Of a DNA stretch of 45,007 nt, positions 13,552-22,425 are shown piece by piece. The notes below the pieces were generated by a model that did not search any database, had not been told where the DNA came from, and worked only from the letters and a program-made list of their open reading frames with translations. Each line of letters starts with the position of its first letter. Position 1 is the stretch's first letter. The position numbers were made by a program, and so were the translations under genes. Source of the DNA: Actinomycetes bacterium. GTDB lineage: Bacteria > Actinomycetota > Actinomycetes > Actinomycetales > Microbacteriaceae. Location of the stretch: contig JAEWJX010000065.1 of assembly GCA_023386365.1 (NCBI GenBank), positions 1 to 45,007 of the forward strand. The letters are read 5' to 3'.

Positions 13552-14742
13552 CTAGGCGTCGGCGGCGGCGAGCTGCCCGCAGGCTCCGTCGATCTCCTTG
13601 CCGCGGGTGTCGCGGAGGGTCGTGGGGATGCCGGCCGCTTCGAGCCGTGCAATGAACTCGCGTGTGACGTCCGGCTCGGACGAGGTCCAGATGGAGCCGG
13701 GCGTCGGGTTCAGGGGGATCGGGTTCACATGCACCCAGCCGTGGCCGCGCTCGTTGAGCTTCTGCGCCAGAAGCTCGGCGCGCCACGCGTGGTCGTTCAT
13801 GTCCTTGATGAGGGCGTACTCGATCGATACCCGGCGGCCGGTCTTCTCGAAGTAGTGGCGGGCGGCGTCGAGGGCCTCGTCGACCTTCCAGCGCGAGTTC
13901 ACCGGGATCAGCTCGTCGCGCAGCACGTCGTCGGGGGCGTGCAGGCTGAGGGCGAAGGTGAGGGGCAGGTCTTCGTCGGCGAGCTTGCGGATGGCGGGAG
14001 CGAGGCCCACCGACGACACCGTGATCTGGCGGGCCGACATTCCCAGCCCGGTGGGCTGCGGGGCGACCATCGTGCGCACCGCCTTCATCAGCCGGTTGTA
14101 GTTGGCGAGCGGTTCGCCCATCCCCATGAACACGATGTTGGTGACTCGCGGGGCATCGTGGCCGCCGTCGCGGCGGAGCCCGCCCAGCTCACCGGCGGCG
14201 ATCGCCCGGTTGGCGGCCACCACCTGGTCGACGATCTCCGCCGCCGACATGTTGCGGGTGAGCCCCGCCTGGCCGGTGGCGCAGAACGGGCAGTTCATGC
14301 CGCATCCGGCCTGGCTCGACACGCAGAGCGTGACGCGGCCGGGGTAGCGCATCAGCACCGACTCCACGAGGGCGCCGTCGAAGAGGCGCCACAGGAACTT
14401 GATCGTCTCGCCGCCGTCGGTGCGCAGGCGCCGCACCTCGGTGAGCAGCGGCGGCATGACCGCCTTCACGAGCTCGTCGCGACCGTCCACCGGCAGATCG
14501 GTCATCTGGGCCGGGTCGGTCGTGTAGTGGCTGTAGTAGTGGGTGGCGAGTTGCTTGGCGCGGTAGGCGGGGTGCCCGAGTTCGACGACTTTCGCCTTCA
14601 GCTCGTCGGCACTCAGGTCGGCGAGGTGGGTGGGCGGCTGCGTGCGCCGAGGGGACGCGAACTGAAGCTTGGGTCGGCCGTCTGCTTCGACTGCCTGCGT
14701 CCAGCCTTCGGTCTTCGGCCTGACCTGCCGTATCTCGCTCAC
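13552..14742 (-). CDS. rlmN: Dual-specificity rRNA/tRNA adenine-C2 methyltransferase RlmN
   Basis: 396 aa radical-SAM enzyme that makes m2A2503 in 23S rRNA and m2A37 in some tRNAs. Seen: radical-SAM cysteines CGMNCPFC (147, 151, 154), FMGMGEPLANYNR, SVGLAPAIRKLA, SLHAPDD, the VNPIPLNP loop and the C-terminal mechanistic cysteine in GACGQL (388); the partner catalytic cysteine lies upstream. GTG start at 14742 overlaps the MATE gene stop as GTGA, so it is translated from the MATE transcript. Position after a multidrug exporter is curious because RlmN state affects sensitivity to ribosome antibiotics; the link is inference. Confidence 0.95.
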   Translation of the reverse strand: MSEIRQVRPKTEGWTQAVEADGRPKLQFASPRRTQPPTHLADLSADELKAKVVELGHPAYRAKQLATHYYSHYTTDPAQMTDLPVDGRDELVKAVMPPLLTEVRRLRTDGGETIKFLWRLFDGALVESVLMRYPGRVTLCVSSQAGCGMNCPFCATGQAGLTRNMSAAEIVDQVVAANRAIAAGELGGLRRDGGHDAPRVTNIVFMGMGEPLANYNRLMKAVRTMVAPQPTGLGMSARQITVSSVGLAPAIRKLADEDLPLTFALSLHAPDDVLRDELIPVNSRWKVDEALDAARHYFEKTGRRVSIEYALIKDMNDHAWRAELLAQKLNERGHGWVHVNPIPLNPTPGSIWTSSEPDVTREFIARLEAAGIPTTLRDTRGKEIDGACGQLAAADA

Positions 14743-16076
14743 CGGTCGATTGTCGCAGGTGCGGCTGGGGGTGCGCCCATCCATCGGGTGCCGAGGGCGC
14801 GCGCGCCCAGGGTGAGGGCGCGGATGCCGTAGAAGCCGATGCAGTACGCCAGCTGGATGGCGACCACGGCTTGCACGGTGCCGGTCGCGCTCTGCGCCGC
14901 CCACCACAGCAGCGGCAGGTAGACGACGAGGTTCACGAGCCCCGCGAAGGCCAGGTAGCGGCCGTCGGCGGCACCGATCAGCACCCCGTCGAGCACGAAC
15001 ACCACCGCGCCGAGCGGCATGGTCGCCGCAACCACCCACGCGCCGGGTGTGACCGCCTCGATCACCCCCGCATCCGACGAGAACACGGCACCGAGCCACG
15101 GCGCCACCACGGCGAGCAGCGCGCCGAGCACCAGCCCCGATCCGATGCCCCACAGCAGCAGACGCCGAACTGTCGCGCGCACGTCGTCGCGGGTACCTGC
15201 GCCGAGGTCGAAGCCGATCATCGCCTGCGCGGCGATCGCGAACGCGTCGAGCGCCAACGCGAACAGGAACGTCAGCTGGAACAGCACCTGCGTGGATGCG
15301 AGGGTCACCGTGCCGAGGCCGGTCGCCGCGACGGTGGTGGCGACCAGCGCGACCCGCAGCGTGACGGTGCGCAGCAGCATCCACGACCCGGCGCGGGCGG
15401 CGGATGCGACCCCCGGCAGCCCGGGGCGCACGCTCGCGTGCTCGCGGCGGGCGTGGCGCAGGGCGATCGCGATGCAGGCGACCGCCATGCCCCACTGCGC
15501 GAGAACGGTGCCGATGGCGGAGCCGGCGATGCCCCACCCGGCGCCGTAGATGAGCAGCGCGTTGAGCGCGGCGTTGGCGGCGAAGCCCGCGACGGCGACG
15601 ATGAGCGGGGTGCGGGTGTCTTGCAGGCCGCGGAAGAGTCCGGTGGCGGCGATGACCGCCAGCATCGCCGGGATGCCGGCCGAGGAAATCGCCAAGTAGA
15701 GGGCGGCGAGATCGGTGACCTCGGGACTTGCGCCGAAGGCGGCGGCCAACGGATGGGCGACGAACGGTCCGATGACCGCCAGCACGAGGCCGAGCGCGAG
15801 GGCGAGCCAGATGCCGTCGACGCCGGCGTGGACGGCCCCCGCCCGGTCGCCCGCACCGAGGAGGCGAGCCACGGCGGGCGTGGTCGCGTAGGCGAGGAAG
15901 ACCAGCAGGCCGATCGTGGTGCCGAGCACCGTGGAGGCGATGCCGAGCGCGGCGAGCGGCTCGACGCCGAGGTGTCCGACGAGGGCGGTGTCTGTGGCCA
16001 GGAACAGCGGCTCGGCGACGAGCGCGCCGAGGGCCGGGACGGCCAGCCCCAGGATCCGCCGGTCGATCGCGCGCAT
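14739..16076 (-). CDS. MATE-family efflux transporter (DinF-like)
   Basis: 445 aa, twelve hydrophobic helices in two MatE halves. Family marks: LGLAVPALGALVAEPLFLATDTALVGHLG at the start (given in outline), AATGLFRGLQDTRTPL and the second-half FAIAAQAMIGFDLGAG. Such exporters expel drugs or metabolites against sodium or protons. I start at ATG 16076 (MRAIDRRILGLAVP) since TACCGT lies six bases upstream; a longer frame to 16169 would run through the terminator of the MFS gene. Head of a two-gene operon with rlmN. Confidence 0.92.
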   Translation of the reverse strand: MRAIDRRILGLAVPALGALVAEPLFLATDTALVGHLGVEPLAALGIASTVLGTTIGLLVFLAYATTPAVARLLGAGDRAGAVHAGVDGIWLALALGLVLAVIGPFVAHPLAAAFGASPEVTDLAALYLAISSAGIPAMLAVIAATGLFRGLQDTRTPLIVAVAGFAANAALNALLIYGAGWGIAGSAIGTVLAQWGMAVACIAIALRHARREHASVRPGLPGVASAARAGSWMLLRTVTLRVALVATTVAATGLGTVTLASTQVLFQLTFLFALALDAFAIAAQAMIGFDLGAGTRDDVRATVRRLLLWGIGSGLVLGALLAVVAPWLGAVFSSDAGVIEAVTPGAWVVAATMPLGAVVFVLDGVLIGAADGRYLAFAGLVNLVVYLPLLWWAAQSATGTVQAVVAIQLAYCIGFYGIRALTLGARALGTRWMGAPPAAPATIDR

Positions 16077-16082
16077 CCGTCC

Positions 16083-16088
16083 ACGGTA
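16083..16088 (-). promoter_or_regulatory. Candidate leaderless -10 of the MATE-rlmN operon
   Basis: TACCGT on the minus strand, six bases, ATG at 16076. Confidence 0.55.
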
Positions 16089-16138
16089 TCCGCCGTGTCC
16101 GACCACCGGCGGCGCGGTCGGACCCGGAAAGTGACGGC

Positions 16139-16162
16139 CGGACCCGGGTGCAACCGGGTCCG
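16139..16162 (-). terminator. Terminator of the MFS gene
   Basis: CGGACCCGG, six-base loop, CCGGGTCCG: perfect 9-bp stem, 18 bp after the MFS stop and upstream of the MATE promoter. There is no U tract on the minus strand. A second GGACCCGG starts about 20 bp away and the palindrome CTAGCT-GG-AGCTAG overlaps the stop codon itself. Confidence 0.65.
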
Positions 16163-16179
16163 AGCGCAACTAGCTGGAG

Positions 16180-17430
16180 CTAGCTCATCGACTCGGAGGC
16201 GGAGGGCTCGGATGCCGGGGTCGGGGCACCGGGGCGCGCCGACTTGGGCTCGCGCGCGGCGGGCGCCGCGAGGGTCGCCAGCACGATCAGCACGAAGACG
16301 ATGAGCAGCGCGTTCATGAGGCCGACCCGCTCCCCGACCAGACCGATGAGTGGCGGCCCGACGAGGAACGCGCAGTACCCGACGGTGGCGACGGCCGAGA
16401 CGCGGGCGGCGGCGCGCGCCGGGTCGTCGGCGGCGGCCGACATCGCGACCGGGAACCCGAGCGAGGCACCGAGTCCCCACAGGATGATGCCGAGCACGGC
16501 CACCGGGATGATCGGCACGAAGATCACGAGGGCGAGGCCGATCGCGGCGGCACCGCCGGTGATCCACAGCACCGGGACGCGGCCGAAGCGGTCGATGAGC
16601 GGCCCGCCGACGATGCGGCCCACCATCATCGCGGCGGTGAAGAGGGTGAACAGGGCGGCCGCCTGACCGTTCTCGAGCCCGCGTTCGTCGACCAGCGAGA
16701 GGGCGAGCCAGTCGTTGGCCGACCCTTCGGTGAACGCCATGCCGAGGGCGATGAGGCCGATGGCGAGGGTGCGCGGTTCGAGCCAGATGCCCATCCGGTC
16801 GCGGAACGACACATGGGCGACCTCTTCGCCGGTGTCGGCGTGGGTGGCGACGCGGGGGATGGCGCGCGGCACGATGAGCGCGCCGAGCAGCAGCAGCACG
16901 GCCATACCGATGCCGTGGAACGCGATGTCGATGTGCGCGAAGACGAGGGCGGTGCCGATCGTGGTGCCGACGACCATGCCGGCGCTCCAGCTGGCGTGGA
17001 ACAGCGGCATGATCGTCTTGCCGATGGCCTTCTCGACGGCGGCGCCTTCGACGTTCATGGCGACGTCGCAGATGGCGCTGCCGAATCCGTACAGGGCCAT
17101 CGCCGCCACGACGACGCCGAACGAGCCGAGCACGGAGGTGCCGATCCCGATCCCGACGAGGGCCACCGCGCAGATGGTGAGGGTGACGGCGATGGTGCGG
17201 CGCCCGCCGAACCACTGGATGACGTGGCTGGCGAGCAGCAGGCCGATGATGGAGCCGACCGAGACGCCCAGGATCAGGTAGCCGACGAACGATGTCGTCA
17301 GTTCGAGGTGGTCGCGGATGCTGGGGATGCGGATCGCCCAGGTGGCGGCGCCGAGGCCGTTGAGGGCGAAGATCGCGAACACGGCGTTGCGCCAGGCGGT
17401 CGCGTGGGCGGGGCGGGTGGGTGTCGTCAT
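16180..17430 (-). CDS. MFS transporter
   Basis: 416 aa, twelve helices, with the loop 2-3 signature degenerate as HVIQWFGGRRT. The proteins most like it in layout are the fucose-permease-like/YbjJ-type MFS exporters (AIRIPSIRDHLEL, GTTIGTALV, FLVGPPLIGLVGERVGL). Substrate unknown. It faces a LacI-family gene across 87 bp holding two overlapping 16-bp palindromes, so it is the probable regulated target; a LacI partner suggests a sugar-like effector. Ends in a hairpin terminator. Confidence 0.88.
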   Translation of the reverse strand: MTTPTRPAHATAWRNAVFAIFALNGLGAATWAIRIPSIRDHLELTTSFVGYLILGVSVGSIIGLLLASHVIQWFGGRRTIAVTLTICAVALVGIGIGTSVLGSFGVVVAAMALYGFGSAICDVAMNVEGAAVEKAIGKTIMPLFHASWSAGMVVGTTIGTALVFAHIDIAFHGIGMAVLLLLGALIVPRAIPRVATHADTGEEVAHVSFRDRMGIWLEPRTLAIGLIALGMAFTEGSANDWLALSLVDERGLENGQAAALFTLFTAAMMVGRIVGGPLIDRFGRVPVLWITGGAAAIGLALVIFVPIIPVAVLGIILWGLGASLGFPVAMSAAADDPARAAARVSAVATVGYCAFLVGPPLIGLVGERVGLMNALLIVFVLIVLATLAAPAAREPKSARPGAPTPASEPSASESMS

Positions 17431-17473
17431 GGTGCGGTCCGTGAGTGGTTCTGGGGCTGGGGCCGGAAGCGGT

Positions 17474-17496
17474 ATCGAATCGATTCGATCGAATCG
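17474..17496. promoter_or_regulatory. Overlapping LacI-type operators
   Basis: Two perfect 16-bp palindromes overlap: ATCGAATCGATTCGAT (17474-17489) and CGATTCGATCGAATCG (17481-17496). Both are built from GAATCG/CGATTC half-sites, and a further CGAATCG-TTTCG follows. The block sits between the MFS gene and the LacI gene, just upstream of the LacI -10, so autorepression and control of the transporter are likely. Confidence 0.75.
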
Positions 17497-17503
17497 TTTC
17501 GAG

Positions 17504-17509
17504 TAGACT
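17504..17509 (+). promoter_or_regulatory. -10 of the LacI-family gene
   Basis: TAGACT, then eight bases to the ATG at 17518. It adjoins the operator block. Confidence 0.55.
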
Positions 17510-17517
17510 AGCGCGCG

Positions 17518-18582
17518 ATGTCCGAGCCCGCAAACGTCCGCCCCACGCTCGCCGCCGTCGCGGCCCGAGCCGGCGTGTCCGCGTCGACCGCGTCGCTCGT
17601 GTTCAGCGGCGCAGGTCCCGTGGCGGAAGCGACGCGTGCTCGGGTGCTGGAGGCCGCCGCCGCCCTCGACTACGCGGGCCCTGATCCGACCGCCCGCTCG
17701 CTGCGCCGCGGCCGCACCGGCGTGATCGGCGTCGTCACCGAGGACCGCCTCGGCGAAGCCTTCCGCGACCCCATCAACCTGGCGCTGCTCGACGGGCTCG
17801 GCGAGGAACTCGCCGACGAAGGCTTCGGCCTGCTGGTGTTGCCGTGGTCGGGCAAGGAGGGGGTCGACCTGGCGGCCGCCCCCATGGATGCCGCGATCCT
17901 CTTGGGCTGTTCCGCCGACCTGGCGCGTTCGGTGGAGGCGCTGCAGCGCCGCCGCATCCCGCTGGTGGCGATCGAGGCGCCGCCGCTGCCCGGCGTCGTG
18001 TCGATCGACCTCGACAACGCCGACGCCACCACCCGCGGTGCCCGGATGCTACACGACCTCGGACACGAGCGTGTCGCCCTGGTGACGCTCCCCCTCGACC
18101 TCCCCCGCACGCGCGGGCCGCTCACCCCCGAGCGCGAGGCCGCCGCCACAGCCTTCACCGCATCCGAACGCATCCGTGGTGCGCGCGAGGTGTACCCGGA
18201 TGCGGGGGGCGTCTCGGCCGCGGGCAGCAGCGTCGGCGAGGGTTACCTCGCCGGGCAGGCACTGCTCGACGTGCCCGCCGACGCCCGCCCGACGGCGATC
18301 ATCGCGCAGAGCGACCTGCTGGCCGCCGGCGTGATCCGCGCCGCCGAGGAGGTGGGCATCGACGTACCCGAGCAGTTGAGCGTGCTCGGATTCGACGGCG
18401 TGCGGCTCGAAGGCGTGACCGCCCACACGCTGACCACTCTCGTGCAGCCGGCCGTCGAGAAGGGCCGGATCGCGGGTCGGGCCGTGCGCGAGGCGCTCGC
18501 CGGCGACGCCCCCGCCGACGTCTCGCTCACCTCCGAGATCCGCGTCGGCAACACGACCGGACCCGCATCCACGAAGGCGTGA
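17518..18582 (+). CDS. LacI-family transcriptional regulator
   Basis: 354 aa. HTH at 10-31 (TLAAVAARAGVSASTASLVFSG), hinge about 50-62, then periplasmic-binding-protein-like effector domain (GVIGVVTEDRLGEAF at about 68-82, VSIDLDNADATTRGARML, and the C-terminal LSVLGFDGVRL). The recognition helix SASTASLVFSG differs from the usual SxxTVSRVLN, consistent with the unusual GAATCGATTC operators. Likely represses itself and the divergent MFS gene. Shadow frames inside it were ignored. Confidence 0.92.
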   Translation: MSEPANVRPTLAAVAARAGVSASTASLVFSGAGPVAEATRARVLEAAAALDYAGPDPTARSLRRGRTGVIGVVTEDRLGEAFRDPINLALLDGLGEELADEGFGLLVLPWSGKEGVDLAAAPMDAAILLGCSADLARSVEALQRRRIPLVAIEAPPLPGVVSIDLDNADATTRGARMLHDLGHERVALVTLPLDLPRTRGPLTPEREAAATAFTASERIRGAREVYPDAGGVSAAGSSVGEGYLAGQALLDVPADARPTAIIAQSDLLAAGVIRAAEEVGIDVPEQLSVLGFDGVRLEGVTAHTLTTLVQPAVEKGRIAGRAVREALAGDAPADVSLTSEIRVGNTTGPASTKA

Positions 18583-18590
18583 ACGCGGCG

Positions 18591-18596
18591 TAGCAT
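18591..18596 (+). promoter_or_regulatory. Candidate leaderless -10 of the ABC exporter operon
   Basis: TAGCAT, seven bases, GTG at 18604; only 8 bp after the LacI gene stop, so the exporter has its own promoter rather than relying on read-through. Confidence 0.55.
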
Positions 18597-18603
18597 CACC
18601 GCC

Positions 18604-19503
18604 GTGACCACCGTGATCGAGGCGCAGAGCCTCACCAAGCGTTTCGGTCGGACCCTCGCCCTCGACGGCCTCGACCTCACCGTCTCCGAAGGCGAGGTGC
18701 ACGGATTCCTCGGCCCGAACGGCGCCGGGAAGTCCACCACCATCCGTGTGCTGCTCGGTCTGCTCCGCGCGAACGGCGGCACCGCCGCGGTGCTCGGCCG
18801 CGACCCGTGGAAGGACGCCGTCACCATCCACCGCGACGTGGCCTACGTCCCAGGCGACGTGACCCTCTGGCCGAACCTCTCCGGCGGCGAGACCATCGAC
18901 TACCTGACCCGCCTGCGGGGCGGTGCGGATGCCGCCCTCCGGTCGCGGCTCATCGACGCGTTCCAGTTCGACCCGCGCAAGAAGGGCCGCGGCTACTCGA
19001 AAGGCAACCGCCAGAAGGTGGCGCTGGTGGCCGCATTCGCCGGCCCGGCGAAGCTGTACATCTTCGACGAACCGACGAGCGGCCTCGACCCGGTGATGGA
19101 GTCGGTGTTCCGCGCCGAGGTGGAGCGGGTGCAGCGCGAGGGTGCGACCGTGCTGCTGTCGAGCCACATCCTGAGCGAGGTGGAGCAGCTGTGCGACCGC
19201 ATCACGATCGTGCGCGCCGGCCGCGCCGTCGAGTCGGGTTCGCTCGACGAGCTGCGGCACCTCACCCGCACCAGCTTCCGTGTCGCCACCGGCGCGAACC
19301 TCGCCCGGGTGGCGGCGCTGCCGGGCGTGCACGACGCCCGCGAGGAGGCAGGCCACCTGGTGTTCGATGTCGACGGCGGCGAGCTCGAGCATGTGCTCAC
19401 CGCCCTCACCCGGGAGGGTGTCTCCGCGTTGACCGCCACTCCCCCGAGCCTGGAGGAGCTCTTCCTGCGCCACTACGGCGACCGCATCGAGGGTTCGGCC
19501 TGA
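18604..19503 (+). CDS. ABC-2 type exporter, ATP-binding subunit
   Basis: 299 aa. Walker A GPNGAGKST (37-45), Q-loop region YVPGDVTLWPNL, signature YSKGNRQ (131-137) in place of the common LSGGQ, Walker B LYIFDEP (151-157), D-loop SGLDP and switch His188 (SSHIL). The C-terminal 75 residues form the extra domain seen in DrrA-like drug exporters. The YSKGN signature is typical of the TnrB2-like polyketide-antibiotic exporter family. Pairs with the permease at 19503, whose start overlaps this stop by one base (TGATG). Confidence 0.93.
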   Translation: MTTVIEAQSLTKRFGRTLALDGLDLTVSEGEVHGFLGPNGAGKSTTIRVLLGLLRANGGTAAVLGRDPWKDAVTIHRDVAYVPGDVTLWPNLSGGETIDYLTRLRGGADAALRSRLIDAFQFDPRKKGRGYSKGNRQKVALVAAFAGPAKLYIFDEPTSGLDPVMESVFRAEVERVQREGATVLLSSHILSEVEQLCDRITIVRAGRAVESGSLDELRHLTRTSFRVATGANLARVAALPGVHDAREEAGHLVFDVDGGELEHVLTALTREGVSALTATPPSLEELFLRHYGDRIEGSA

Positions 19504-21107
19504 TGTTCGCCGTCCTGCGCCAGCAGCTGCGGCGCGACCGCATCATCCTGCCGATCTGGGTGCTCGGCACGGCCGCTCTGCTCACCGTGTCGGCGTCGTC
19601 GGTGGTGAGCGAGTACGGGGATGCGGAGGGCCGCACCCAGATCCTCACCATCGCGCTCGCGACGCCCGCGCTGCTGGCGCTCCGAGGCATCCCGAACGGC
19701 GACAGCCTGGGGTCGGCGGTCCACTTCCAGTCGTTCGCCTTCCTGGCGGTGACGATCGGGCTGATGAACGTGTTCCTCGCCACCCGGCACGGGCGGGCGG
19801 ATGAGGAGAAAGGCCGCCGCGAACTTCTGCTGGCTGCGCCGATCTCGCGGCTGACACCCGCGACCGCCGCGCTGGTGCTGGCGCTCGTCGCGAACGCGGT
19901 GTTCGCCGTGCTGGCGACGCTCGGCTACCTGTCGGCTGGCCTCCCCGCGGACGGCGCGGTACTGAGCGCCACCGCGCTCGCCATCACGGGCCTCGCCTTC
20001 TACGGCGTGGGTGCGCTCGCGGGGGAACTCACCGCCACCACACGGGCGGCGAGCGGCATCGGCGTGGTGCTCGTGCTCGCGGCGTACGCCCTCCGAGCCG
20101 CCGGCGATGCGCTCGGCACCGCGGATGTCGAGAAGCTGACCCTCGACCCCGCCTGGCCCAGCGCGCTCAGCCCCATCGGGTGGGGTCAGCAGACGCTCGC
20201 ATTCACCGAGAACCGCTGGTGGCCGGTCGCGGCGATCGGTGCGCTCGCGGCGGTGCTGATCGCGGCGGCGCTGGTGGTGCATTCGCGGCGGGAACTGGGC
20301 GCGAGCCTCCTCGCCGAGAGGCAGGGGCCGGCGACCGCGCGACCCGCGCTGCGGGGTGTGTTCGGCCTCGCCTGGCGTCTCCAGTGGCCGACGTTGCTGG
20401 CCTGGACGTTCGGCTCGGCCCTGCTCGGCCTCGCCCTCGGCTCCCTCGTCACCGCGGTTTCGCAACTCGACTTCGCCGACAACCCGCAGATCGCGGCCCT
20501 CCTGCAGAGCCTCGGTCACACCGACCAGACGGATGTGGCGCGTGCCCTCATCCCGGCGCTCATGGTGATCGTCGGCTCGGTCGCGGCGGCCGCGGGGGTT
20601 CAGGCGGTACTCCGGGCGCGCGAGGAGGAGTCGGCCGGACGCGCCGAGACGATCCTCGCCTCGCCCGTCTCGCGGATCGGGTGGCTGCTGGCGTTCGCGG
20701 CGGTCGGCGCGGTGACGGTGGCTGCCGTGCTGCTCGCGACGGGACTCGCGTCGGCGGCCGGCTTCGCCGCGTCCGGGTCGGACGACTTCGCGTGGCTGTC
20801 GCTCGGCCAGTGCCTGGTGCAGGCGCCGGCCGCGCTCGTGTTCGTCGCGGTGACGGCGCTCGTGTTCGGCGTCGTGCCGCGGGCGGCGACGGGACTCGCG
20901 TGGGGTCTGTTCGGTGCGGGCGTGGTGGTCGGCTACTTCGGGCAGATGCTGCAGCTCCCCGAATGGCTGCAGAAGCTGAGCCCGCTCGTGCATGTGCCCG
21001 AACTGCCCACCGACGACTGGTGGCCCACCGTGGCGCTCGCGGCGGTCGCGCTCGCCCTCACGGCGCTCGCCGTGATCGCGTTCCGTCGGCGCGACCTCAC
21101 GAGCTGA
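19503..21107 (+). CDS. ABC-2 type exporter, double-length permease (TnrB3-like)
   Basis: 534 aa with two homologous halves of about six helices: each half has an ...EEKGRRELLLAAPISRL or EESAGRAETILASPVSRI element (about residues 100-120 and 375-395), the mark of fused ABC-2 permeases such as the tetronasin exporter TnrB3. It makes the membrane pore for the ATPase upstream. Substrate may be a lipophilic natural product or membrane-active agent; unknown. ATG overlaps the ATPase stop. Confidence 0.9.
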   Translation: MFAVLRQQLRRDRIILPIWVLGTAALLTVSASSVVSEYGDAEGRTQILTIALATPALLALRGIPNGDSLGSAVHFQSFAFLAVTIGLMNVFLATRHGRADEEKGRRELLLAAPISRLTPATAALVLALVANAVFAVLATLGYLSAGLPADGAVLSATALAITGLAFYGVGALAGELTATTRAASGIGVVLVLAAYALRAAGDALGTADVEKLTLDPAWPSALSPIGWGQQTLAFTENRWWPVAAIGALAAVLIAAALVVHSRRELGASLLAERQGPATARPALRGVFGLAWRLQWPTLLAWTFGSALLGLALGSLVTAVSQLDFADNPQIAALLQSLGHTDQTDVARALIPALMVIVGSVAAAAGVQAVLRAREEESAGRAETILASPVSRIGWLLAFAAVGAVTVAAVLLATGLASAAGFAASGSDDFAWLSLGQCLVQAPAALVFVAVTALVFGVVPRAATGLAWGLFGAGVVVGYFGQMLQLPEWLQKLSPLVHVPELPTDDWWPTVALAAVALALTALAVIAFRRRDLTS

Positions 21108-21112
21108 GGGCG

Positions 21113-21139
21113 TTGAGTAGTCGGCTCCGGACTACTCAA
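21113..21139 (+). terminator. Terminator of the ABC exporter operon
   Basis: TTGAGTAGTC (21113-21122), seven-base loop, GACTACTCAA (21130-21139): perfect 10-bp stem starting 6 bp after the stop, followed by GTTCG. The left arm shares TTGAGTAG with the dispersed repeat described at 28.0 kb. Confidence 0.75.
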
Positions 21140-21236
21140 GTTCGTCGGCGGGACCACTGCATTCGCTCGGGATCGACGTTCGCCGCACCGTTGTGCTGCA
21201 TAACGTTTGGCGGTCATCTAGAGAGGACTGTCGCTG

Positions 21237-21422
21237 ATGCCCGAACACCGCATCGAACCACCCACCCGCGAGGTCGGAGCTGCTCCGCCAGCGGATGCAC
21301 CCCGTCGTCGCGGTCGTCGGCGGCGTCAGCATCGGTGCGCCGCCCGCGTCGCGGTCGTCGTGCTCTCCGCCCTTCTCGCGCTCGTGCTCGGGGTGGACGT
21401 ATGTCTCCTCTGGCAGACCTGA
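21237..21422 (+). CDS. Possible small single-pass membrane protein
   Basis: 61 aa: Pro/Arg-rich N-terminus with a basic RRRGRRRR run, then one hydrophobic helix (about 37-58, ARVAVVVLSALLALVLGVDV). AGAGGA lies about nine bases before the ATG, and the codons follow the high-GC third-position bias less strongly than neighbours. It fills the only gap over 300 bp in the window (21108-21435). The topology suggests an inside-positive membrane peptide. Function unknown; it could also be non-coding. Confidence 0.45.
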   Translation: MPEHRIEPPTREVGAAPPADAPRRRGRRRRQHRCAARVAVVVLSALLALVLGVDVCLLWQT

Positions 21423-21435
21423 CCGCAGGTTGCCG

Positions 21436-22419
21436 TCAGCCGCGCGCGGCGAGCCGGTCGAACGCGGCGTCGAGTTCCGCATCCACCGTCTGGCGCGACG
21501 CATCCGCGAGGTACCAGTCGGCGATCTCTCGGGCGCCCTCCGAGAACGGGGTCGTCGCCACCCAGCCGGGCACCAGCTGCTTGATGCGGGTGGTGTCGAA
21601 CAGCACCGAGTGCGCCTTGTCGCCGATGAGACCGGGGCCCAGCTCGGGGATCTCGCGGGCGATGGTGTCGGATGCGACGTGCACGATGTTCGCCTCCACG
21701 CCGAGGGCGCGCGCGAGCTGGCGGGTGATCTCGTCCCAGGTGAGCGACTCGTCGCCGATGATGTGCACCGGTCCGCCGATGGCGTGCGGGTTGCCGAAGA
21801 GGCCCACGAATGCTCGGGCGAAGTCGCGGGCGTGGGTGAGGCTCCACCAGCTGGTGCCGTCACCGTGCACGATCACCGGCTTGCCGTCGAGCAGTCGCTG
21901 CAGGGTGGTCCAGCCGCCCTCCAACGGGATGAGGGTGGCGTCGTAGGTGTGCGAGGGCCGCACGATGGTGATCGGGAAGCCGCTGTCGCGGTACGCCCGC
22001 ACCAGTACGTCTTCGCTGGCGATCTTGTCGCGCGAGTACTGCCAGTACGGGTTGTACAGCGGGGTCGCCTCCACGATGGGGGTCTGGGCGATCGGCTTCT
22101 GGTACGCGGATGCCGACGAGATGTAGATGTACTGGCCGGTGCGTCCGCCGAAGAGGGCCACATCCGCCTCCACCTGTGACGGCAGGAAGGAGCGGAAGTT
22201 GGCGACCACGTCGAACTCGCGGGAGCCGACGGCGGCGGCGATCGACGCCGGGTCGTCGGCGTCTCCGATGATCGTCTCGGCGCCGTCGACCGGCGGGCGG
22301 GTCGTCGAGACCCCGCGGTTGAGCAACGTGACCTCATAGCCGCGCTCCACCGCCAGCCGCGAGACCGAGGAGCTGATGATGCCGTTGCCGCCGATGATGA
22401 GAAGCTTCTGCGCTGCCAT
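21436..22419 (-). CDS. NAD-dependent epimerase/dehydratase (extended SDR)
   Basis: 327 aa. Nucleotide-binding GGNGIIS (10-16), acidic GDADD motif (52-56), active-site YxxxK as Tyr128/Lys132 (YWQYSRDK) with Ser near 101-103 (SSAS), and HVHIIGD-type substrate domain. It resembles the SDR subgroup that acts on nucleotide sugars or mRNA-binding chloroplast relatives (CSP41-like), but the substrate is unclear. Leaderless start: TAGACT, six bases, ATG. Divergent from the M13 peptidase with 41 bp between the starts. Confidence 0.88.
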   Translation of the reverse strand: MAAQKLLIIGGNGIISSSVSRLAVERGYEVTLLNRGVSTTRPPVDGAETIIGDADDPASIAAAVGSREFDVVANFRSFLPSQVEADVALFGGRTGQYIYISSASAYQKPIAQTPIVEATPLYNPYWQYSRDKIASEDVLVRAYRDSGFPITIVRPSHTYDATLIPLEGGWTTLQRLLDGKPVIVHGDGTSWWSLTHARDFARAFVGLFGNPHAIGGPVHIIGDESLTWDEITRQLARALGVEANIVHVASDTIAREIPELGPGLIGDKAHSVLFDTTRIKQLVPGWVATTPFSEGAREIADWYLADASRQTVDAELDAAFDRLAARG

Positions 22420-22425
22420 TCCGCG

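Noticed and set aside
15305..17533. Long Arg-rich minus-strand frame across the MATE and MFS genes
   Set aside because: Low-complexity Arg/Pro/His composition typical of a shifted frame in GC-rich DNA; the true frames have membrane helices.
18807..19500. Plus-strand frame fused ahead of the permease
   Set aside because: Arg-rich shadow of the ABC ATPase; the permease starts at the ATG overlapping the ATPase stop.
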